In this document: positions 58,721-64,000 of the stretch, one piece after another
How positions within the stretch are numbered: position 1 is the first letter of the stretch
How the letters are laid out: each line of letters opens with the position of its first letter
Origin: Roseateles oligotrophus
Lineage (GTDB): Bacteria > Pseudomonadota > Gammaproteobacteria > Burkholderiales > Burkholderiaceae_C
Length of the DNA stretch: 64,000 nucleotides
Reading direction: 5' to 3'
Assembly: GCF_014204525.1 (NCBI RefSeq)
Contig: NZ_JACHLP010000012.1
Location: 105,401 to 169,400, forward strand
Notes under the pieces: model-generated
The model's input: the letters and a program-made list of their open reading frames with translations, nothing else
What the model was told of the DNA's origin: nothing
The model's database searches: none
Program-made: the position numbers and the translations under genes

Positions 58721-59637
58721 ACATCGTGCCCAAAGATCTGCCCTTTGATCCCAGCGGGCTTCAAGGCCTGTCCGAGAAGTTGCTGCGCAGCCACCACCAG
58801 AACAACTACGGCGGCGCGCTCAAGCGCCTCCACGCGATTCGCGCCGAGTTGCGGCAGCGCCAGCCCGGCGCCATGCCCGGCTTCGAGCTGAACGGACTGA
58901 AGCGCGAAGAGCTGATCGCCACCAACTCGATGCTGCTGCATGAGCTGTACTTCGACAGCCTGGCCGCTTCCCCCCAGGCCATGGCGCCGGCCATGGCCCT
59001 GGCGCTGGCCGGCAGCTTTGGCAGCGTCGAACGCTGGCGCGAGGAGTTCGTCGCCATGGGCAAGGCCCTGGGTGGCGGATCGGGCTGGGTGCTGCTGAGC
59101 TTCCAGCCGCGCGAGGGCACGCTGGTCAACCAATGGGCCGCCGATCACACGCATGCGCTGGCCGGTGGCACGGCCCTCCTGGCGCTGGACATGTACGAGC
59201 ATGCCTATCACCTGGACCACGGCGCCGCCGCCGGCGCCTATGTCGATGCCTTCATGGCCCATATCGACTGGGGCAAGGTCTACGCGCGCTACCAGCAGGC
59301 CGTCCACGCCAGCAGCGAGGCCTGGGCCGCCGATCTGGCACAGCTGGACCTGAGTCAGCAGGTGGTCGTCGATGTGCGGCGTGAGGCCATGTTCGAGCAG
59401 GCGCAGACCATGCTGCCCGGTGCATGCTGGCGCGATCCGGCCACGGTGAGCGACTGGGCCGATGAATTGCCCCGAGACCGCGAGGTGCTGGTCTATTGCA
59501 TCTACGGCCACGAGGTCGGCCGCTCGACCGCCATGAAGCTGCGCGCAACAGGCATCAAGGCCAGCTATCTGCCCGGTGGCATCGACGCCTGGGCCGCTGC
59601 GGGCAAGCCCTTGCAAGCCAAGGCGGGGCCAGCATGA
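58717..59637 (+). CDS. Fusion: Fe/Mn superoxide dismutase-like (ChrC) + rhodanese (ChrE-like)
   Basis: 306 aa. Residues 1 to about 200 are an Fe/Mn-SOD fold: metal-ligand His in SHHQNNYGG near 27 and LLHELYFDSL near 74, GSGWVLLSF near 127, and DMYEHAYHLD (Asp and His ligands) near 157. Residues about 205-302 are a rhodanese: VVVDVRREAMFEQAQTMLPGA and the active-site loop YCIYGHEVGRS near 260. chrC (SOD) and chrE (rhodanese) are separate genes in known chr operons; here they are one chain. Likely role: dealing with superoxide and sulfur chemistry caused by chromate reduction. ATGA overlaps on both sides, with chrB and chrA. Confidence 0.85.
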   Translation: MNIVPKDLPFDPSGLQGLSEKLLRSHHQNNYGGALKRLHAIRAELRQRQPGAMPGFELNGLKREELIATNSMLLHELYFDSLAASPQAMAPAMALALAGSFGSVERWREEFVAMGKALGGGSGWVLLSFQPREGTLVNQWAADHTHALAGGTALLALDMYEHAYHLDHGAAAGAYVDAFMAHIDWGKVYARYQQAVHASSEAWAADLAQLDLSQQVVVDVRREAMFEQAQTMLPGACWRDPATVSDWADELPRDREVLVYCIYGHEVGRSTAMKLRATGIKASYLPGGIDAWAAAGKPLQAKAGPA

Positions 59638-60818
59638 GCGAGCCGCAGCAGGCCGGCGCGGAGCTGGCGCCCCGCTACACGCTGTGGCAATTGTTCGCCT
59701 ATATGTTGGGCCTGGGCACTTGGGGCTTCGGCGGGCCGGTGGCCCAGGTGGGCTTTATGTACCGCGACCTGGTCGAGCGCCGGCAATGGATTTCCGAGGC
59801 CGACTACAAAGAGGGCATGGCCCTGGCCCAGCTGATGCCGGGGCCGCTGGCGGCGCAACTGGCCATCTATCTCGGCTATGTGCACTTCCGCATACTCGGA
59901 GCCACGCTGGCCGGCCTGGCCTTTGTGCTGCCTTCCTTCTTCATGGTGGTGGCGCTGGGTGCCGTGTATGTGGCTTTCGGCGGCATCGGCTGGATGCAGG
60001 CCGTGTTCTACGGCGTCGGCGCGGCCGTCATCGGCATCATCGCGATGAGCGCCTACAAGCTGAGCAGCAAAAACATCGGCCGTGACAAGCTGCTGTGGGC
60101 GATCTTCCTGGCCAGCGCGGCCGTCACGGTGATCACCAAGTCGGAGGTGGTCTGGCTATTCCTCGGTGCCGGTCTGCTGGTCTGGCTGCTGCGTGCGCCG
60201 CCGAAATTCACCGGCCGGCTGCACGGCATGGCGGTTTCCGCCCCCGTGGTCGGCGCCGCCCTGCTGGGCAGCGTGGACTGGCCGCAGCTGGTCGAGATCG
60301 GCGCCTTCTTCGCCTATGCCGGCAGCTTTGTTTTCGGCAGCGGTCTGGCCATCGTGCCCTTTCTCTACAGCGGGGTGGTGCAGGAGCACCACTGGCTCAA
60401 TGACCGGCAGTTCGTCGACGCCGTGGCGGTGGCCATGATCACGCCGGGCCCGGTGGTCATCACCACGGGCTTTATCGGTTATCTGATCGCTGGTTTCTGG
60501 GGTGCGGTCGTGGCGGCGCTGGCCACTTTTGTACCCTGCTATCTGTTCACCATCCTGCCGGCGCCTTACTTCAAGAAGCATGGCAAGCGGCCCGGCATCA
60601 AGGCCTTCGTCGATGGCGTAACGGCGGCGGCCATCGGTGCCATCACGGGGGCCGTCATCGTCATCGGTGAGCGCTCGATCAGCGACTGGGTCACGGCGGC
60701 GCTGGCCCTGGCCACGGTCGCCGTGCTGTGGCGATTCAAGCAGTTTCCAGAACCTCTCATCGTGCTGATCGCCGCGCTGATCGGCTGGCTTGTGCATCCC
60801 ATGATGCAGGCCGCTTGA
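59634..60818 (+). CDS. chrA: ChrA, chromate efflux transporter (CHR family)
   Basis: 394 aa long-chain CHR protein with two homologous halves and about ten to twelve membrane segments. Exports chromate from the cytoplasm. GLGTWGFGGPVAQVGFMYRDLVE near residues 24-46 and AQLMPGPLAAQLAIYLGY near 63-80 in the first half, with FVFGSGLAIVPFL and VAMITPGPVVITTGFIGYL near 267-283 in the second. The frame is open upstream, but the ATG overlapping the preceding stop (ATGA) is the right start. Confidence 0.93.
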   Translation: MSEPQQAGAELAPRYTLWQLFAYMLGLGTWGFGGPVAQVGFMYRDLVERRQWISEADYKEGMALAQLMPGPLAAQLAIYLGYVHFRILGATLAGLAFVLPSFFMVVALGAVYVAFGGIGWMQAVFYGVGAAVIGIIAMSAYKLSSKNIGRDKLLWAIFLASAAVTVITKSEVVWLFLGAGLLVWLLRAPPKFTGRLHGMAVSAPVVGAALLGSVDWPQLVEIGAFFAYAGSFVFGSGLAIVPFLYSGVVQEHHWLNDRQFVDAVAVAMITPGPVVITTGFIGYLIAGFWGAVVAALATFVPCYLFTILPAPYFKKHGKRPGIKAFVDGVTAAAIGAITGAVIVIGERSISDWVTAALALATVAVLWRFKQFPEPLIVLIAALIGWLVHPMMQAA

Positions 60819-60909
60819 AGTCTTCAGCGGAGCAAGCCCATGCAGCCAAGCTCTCCCGTGGCCTTGGCCGCGCCGCTGCCGGTGCAGCGCACATCAACAG
60901 GAGTCCGTC

Positions 60910-61362
60910 ATGAAATGGATCACCCGTGAACGCCCCAAGATCGACCGCATCGCCTGCCCCTGGCTGATTGCGCGTTTCATCGACAAGGCGCCCGAGTTCC
61001 TCTACGTGGCGGCCGGCCAGGTGCTGGAGATGGCCGAGAAGCTGGGGGCCGTGCCCTATGACATCCCCGGTGTCGAGATGACGCACAGGGGCGAGTTGTG
61101 CAGCTTCGACGCCTTCCTGGCCAAGTACAAGCTGGCTGATCCGGCGCTGCAGCAACTGGCCTTGATCGTGCGTGGTGCCGACACCTCGCGGCTGGACCTG
61201 ACGCCGCAATCGGCCGGGCTCTATGCCATCTCGCTGGGCCTGTCCGCACGGTTCAGCGATGACCACGAGATGCTGCAACACGGCATGGTGGTGTATGACG
61301 CGCTGTACGCCTGGTGCAAGTCCTGCCAGGCAGAGACCCATAACTGGCCGCCCCAGACATGA
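60910..61362 (+). CDS. Solitary ChrB C-terminal-domain protein
   Basis: 150 aa, corresponding only to the C-terminal domain of ChrB: KWITRERPKIDRIACPWLIARFIDKAPEF matches RPWVDRLASAWLIRRFIDPDARF of the chrB product, and CSFDAFLAKY and DDHEMLQHGMVVYDALYAW follow. CPWL and CSF cysteines could be functional. Such small ChrB_C proteins occur in chr operons (chromate resistance exported protein family), but no signal peptide is seen. It lies 91 bp after chrA and overlaps the next gene by 4 bp. Confidence 0.85.
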   Translation: MKWITRERPKIDRIACPWLIARFIDKAPEFLYVAAGQVLEMAEKLGAVPYDIPGVEMTHRGELCSFDAFLAKYKLADPALQQLALIVRGADTSRLDLTPQSAGLYAISLGLSARFSDDHEMLQHGMVVYDALYAWCKSCQAETHNWPPQT

Positions 61363-62318
61363 GGCTGGCCTTGCACAAAGCCCTCGCTGCCCTCCTGCTC
61401 CTGGCGCTGTGGGGCGCAGCCGCTGCGGCCCAGGCCGAGCGCGTTCTCTTCATCGGCAATAGCTTCACCTACGGCCGGGGCTCGCCGTTGGAGAGCTACC
61501 GAGCCGACACGGTCACCGACCTCAACCAGACCGGCATGAGCGGCGTACCCGCCCTGTTCAAGGCCTTCAGCGCCCAGGCGGGCCTGGCTTACGAGGTCTC
61601 GATCGAAGCTCGGGGCGGCGCCGATCTGGACTGGCATCTGGCCCAGCGCCGCGAGCTGCTGTCCGCCGGGCGCTGGGACCGGGTGCTGATGCAAACCCAT
61701 AGCCTGCTCGACCGCAGCCACCCGGGCCGGCCCGATGCACTGCTGCGCAGCAGCCAGGAGATGGCCGCGCTGCTGCGCCGCCGCAACCCCGAGATCGCCA
61801 TCCACCTGATGGCCACCTGGGCGCGCGCCGACCAGCTCCATCGGCCCGGCAGTGCCTGGTGGGGGCGCAGCGTGGAGGCCATGACGCAGGACCTGCGCAA
61901 GGGCTATGAGCAAGCCCATGCAGAGTTGAAGAAGCAGCCGGGCGCCGAGTTTGTGCAAGCCCTCGTGCCCGTGGGCGAGGCCTGGCAGCGTGCCATCCAG
62001 CAAGGCCTGGCCACGCGCGACCCCTATCGCCCCCTGGCCGCAGGCCAGTTCGATCTCTGGGCCGATGACCAGCATCACGCCAGCGTGTTCGGCGCCTATC
62101 TGGAGGGCCTGGTGGTGTTTGGCGCCGTCACCGGCCGCGACCCGCGCAGCCTGGGTGCACATGAATGCGCGGCCCATGATCTGGGCCTCAGCCCCGACCA
62201 GGCCCGGGCCTTGCAGCAGATTGCGTTTGAACAGCTAGGGGTAGAGCGGGGCTCGGTGCTCAAGGCCATGCCTGCGGCCGATGCGGGCGCCGCACGGCCC
62301 TGCGTCGATGTGCGCTAA
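61359..62318 (+). CDS. Secreted SGNH-hydrolase-like protein
   Basis: 319 aa. Signal peptide RLALHKALAALLLLALWGAAAAAQA, cleavage near residue 26. FIGNSFTYG near 31-39 is the GDS-like block with the nucleophile Ser, and DLWADDQHHASVFGAYLEGL near 228-247 carries the Asp/His pair, as in SGNH/DUF4886-like hydrolases. Probable esterase or deacylase of the envelope; substrate unknown. ATGA overlap with the ChrB_C gene places it in the chromate operon, an unusual member. Confidence 0.78.
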   Translation: MRLALHKALAALLLLALWGAAAAAQAERVLFIGNSFTYGRGSPLESYRADTVTDLNQTGMSGVPALFKAFSAQAGLAYEVSIEARGGADLDWHLAQRRELLSAGRWDRVLMQTHSLLDRSHPGRPDALLRSSQEMAALLRRRNPEIAIHLMATWARADQLHRPGSAWWGRSVEAMTQDLRKGYEQAHAELKKQPGAEFVQALVPVGEAWQRAIQQGLATRDPYRPLAAGQFDLWADDQHHASVFGAYLEGLVVFGAVTGRDPRSLGAHECAAHDLGLSPDQARALQQIAFEQLGVERGSVLKAMPAADAGAARPCVDVR

Positions 62319-62322
62319 GCCT

Positions 62323-63057
62323 TCACCGCTCCAGCGCATCGAGCAAGGCGGGCAGGGCGCTGATGCCCAGCTTGGCTTGCTGGGTCAGGGCGGTCTTGTC
62401 GCCAAGCCAGCCTGCGTACAGGGCCTGCGCCGCCGCCTTGTCTGCAGCGCCCAGCTTTTCCTCTAGCTTGGCCAGGCGCCCCAGCAACTCGGCCGAGGTC
62501 TTGGGCGCCAGGTCCCGGGCCACCCGCAATACCGCCAGGGCTTTGACGAGCTCGGTCGAATCCTCGCGAGACAAGTAACTCGCCAGATAGGCGGTGGCCG
62601 GAAAGTGACCCTGGCGTGAGGCACGCTCCCACCACAGCAGGGCTGTTTCGATGTCCCGCTTCTGTGCGTAAAGCATGCCCACATCAAACTGAGCCAGCTC
62701 ATAACCCGCCTCTGCAGCGCGCAGCTTGTACTTCAAGGCCTCTTCTTGATCGACGGGCACAGTGCCCGGGAATTGCCCGGCCAGATAGCAGCCCAGCTTG
62801 TAGGCCGCCAACTTGTGGCCGGCCTCGGCCGCTTCCTTGAACATCCTGAACGCGGCCGCGTTGTCACGGGCCGTGCCAATGCCATTGTTCAAGAACATGC
62901 CCAGGTTGTATTTGACCTCGGCATTGCCGCCGGATGCCGCCAGCGCTGACAGCCGCGTGAACAACTGGGCCTCGCTTGAATTGGCTTCGGCGCTGAACGC
63001 GCTCATAGAAATTGCGCTGGCAGCGGCGAGGGCGAGGATTTGTTTGATTGTCTTCAT
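62323..63057 (-). CDS. Sel1-repeat (TPR-like) secreted protein
   Basis: 244 aa. Signal peptide KTIKQILALAAASAISMSAFSA, cleavage near residue 23. Several Sel1-like repeats: AEVKYNLGMFLNNGIGTARDNAAAFRMFKEAAEAGH, then KLAAYKLGCYLAG, YELAQFDVGMLYAQKRD and HFPATAYLASYLSRED near 45-170. Periplasmic scaffold or interaction protein; partner unknown. Convergent with the chromate operon. Confidence 0.83.
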   Translation of the reverse strand: MKTIKQILALAAASAISMSAFSAEANSSEAQLFTRLSALAASGGNAEVKYNLGMFLNNGIGTARDNAAAFRMFKEAAEAGHKLAAYKLGCYLAGQFPGTVPVDQEEALKYKLRAAEAGYELAQFDVGMLYAQKRDIETALLWWERASRQGHFPATAYLASYLSREDSTELVKALAVLRVARDLAPKTSAELLGRLAKLEEKLGAADKAAAQALYAGWLGDKTALTQQAKLGISALPALLDALER

Positions 63058-63399
63058 CCGGCTTTGTGTTTGATTATTTTGTGATGTTAGCGAGCCGAGC
63101 CGGCGACTCGATAGGGGTTATGGGCCAATTGCAGGCCAGGGCGGCTGCTGGCACGGTATGAACAAGCCTCAGGCCCGCCCCTGCCCACCCAGGTTGGGAT
63201 GCGCAGCCATAGCCCCTGTCCTGTTTCTGGCGTTGCCGCGCTCGCCCATGTACGTGAGCCGGGGTCGCGCGTGAGCCGGGGTCGGGTCTTAAATCTATAT
63301 CCACCCACTGCGAAGTTCGGTAGTTCGAGCCCGGATCGGGGTCAGGTCTTGCCTATAGATTCGAGACCTGACCCCAAAGCCGTGACCCCAAAGCCTTGG
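63058..63399. repeat. Intergenic region with REP-like repeats
   Basis: A 15-bp direct repeat CGTGAGCCGGGGTCG lies at 63253-63267 and 63270-63284, followed by GGGGTCGGGTCTTAAA. The REP-like CGGGGTCAGGTCTTGCC at 63337-63353 pairs with an inverse AGACCTGACCCC at 63364-63375 (12-bp perfect arms, 14-nt loop). The remainder (63058-63250) shows no gene. The cluster ends at the IS110 remnant. Confidence 0.6.
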
Positions 63400-64000
63400 G
63401 TCTGCGTGCTGCACTCGCTCAGCCGTCAACGCGCCATGCTGCTGCGCAGCCAAGGCCGCCACGTCCAGCACATGCAAAAGGCGCTCACGCAGATGAACGT
63501 CCAGCTCGCCAACGTCATCGCTGACGTGGTCGGCGAGGCCGGCCAGAAGATCCTGCGTGCCATCGTGGCCGGCGAGCGCGATGGCCAGGTGCTGGCAGCC
63601 CTGAAGAACTCGCGCATCCACGCCAGCGCCGACGAGATCGCCGCCAGCCTGCAAGGCAACTGGCGGGCCGAACACCTGTTCGCGCTCAAGCAGGCCATGG
63701 GCGCCTTCGACTTCGTCGGTACCCAGCTCGCCGAATGCGACATTGAGATCGAAGCGCAATTGCAAATCCTGCAGACCTGCACGGGCGAACCGACCAAAGG
63801 CAAGAAGCGCGGCCGGGCTCGCAACGCACCGAAGTTCGACCTTCGCAAACAACTGTTCCAAGTCTGCGGCGTGGACCTGACCCGGATCGACGGCGTCGAC
63901 ATGAGCACGGCCCTGGCCGTCATCAGCGAGACCGGGACCGACATGACGCGCTTCAAAACCGCCGGGCACTTCGCCAGTTGGCTCGGGCTATGCCCCGGCA
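63400..64000 (+). pseudogene. IS110 family transposase, 5'-truncated; 3' end outside window
   Basis: Open frame of 200 codons without its N-terminal half, running off the right edge. It reads HSLSRQRAMLLRSQGRHVQH and MQKALTQMNVQLANVIADVV, then GTQLAECDIEIEAQL, and IDGVDMSTALAVISETGTDM with FASWLGLCPG, the C-terminal (Tnp_20) part of IS110-type transposases. The DEDD catalytic N-terminal domain is missing. Upstream sequence is REP-like, not IS110, so this is a fragment. GTG at 63382 is in frame, but a functional start is unlikely. Confidence 0.82.

Noticed and set aside
63295..63969. 224-aa minus-strand frame
   Set aside because: Antisense to the IS110 fragment, whose sense translation carries recognisable transposase motifs.

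Overview
The window looks like a chromosomal segment of a high-GC betaproteobacterium of the order Burkholderiales, probably near the Roseateles/Paucibacter/Rubrivivax group. This is inferred from gene content and codon bias, not from a marker-gene comparison. Supporting signs are system II cytochrome c maturation (ResB/CcsA) beside a diheme cytochrome c4, a CIRCE-controlled groESL operon, a PEP-CTERM protein, a DUF1631 protein, a tandem double-length UvrA and a ChrB/ChrA chromate locus. I see no rRNA, tRNA or CRISPR array.

Layout. 1-4.4 kb (minus strand): chemotaxis-like signalling operon (hybrid histidine kinase, CheR, then a receiver protein cut by the window edge). 4.6-10.2 kb: an HCCA-isomerase/DsbA-like protein, a Cys-rich CWC protein, malonyl-CoA synthetase, a divergent sigma-54 activator with its own sigma-54-like promoter, and a chemoreceptor. 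10.2-10.9 kb: gene-free, with a palindromic element resembling a dispersed repeat. 10.9-18.9 kb: one plus-strand operon of a complete branched-chain-amino-acid-type (HAAT) ABC transporter, a lipoprotein 3-hydroxybutyrate-oligomer hydrolase and a second alpha/beta hydrolase. This suggests scavenging and uptake of hydroxyalkanoate products. A 248-bp MITE-like element sits at the livF/livH junction. 19-29 kb: receiver protein, 1882-aa UvrA, small secreted/membrane proteins, and an S9 peptidase. 29-38 kb: housekeeping and hypothetical genes (M48 protease, UPF0149, DUF808, thioredoxin-like, glmU, DUF4136) plus a RAYT-like protein that has lost its HUH histidines. 38-50 kb: ttcA, a flavoprotein-FolB fusion, a second S9 peptidase, msrPQ, ccsA-resB, cytochrome c4, engB. 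50-55 kb: patatin-type outer-membrane protein, DUF1631, and a PEP-CTERM gene carrying an in-frame 162-bp MITE-like insertion in its signal-peptide region. 55.5-57.7 kb: groES-groEL. 57.8-62.3 kb: chromate operon chrB / SOD-rhodanese fusion / chrA / solitary ChrB C-domain / SGNH hydrolase. 62.3-64 kb: Sel1-repeat protein, REP-like repeats and a 5'-truncated IS110 transposase running off the window.

The most noteworthy points are two separate MITE-like insertions whose empty sites can be rebuilt from the sequence, the hydroxybutyrate-type operon, the chromate SOD-rhodanese fusion, the flavoprotein-FolB fusion, and the RAYT relative without HUH histidines. Long open frames antisense to genes are common here because of the high GC content, and are treated as shadows.
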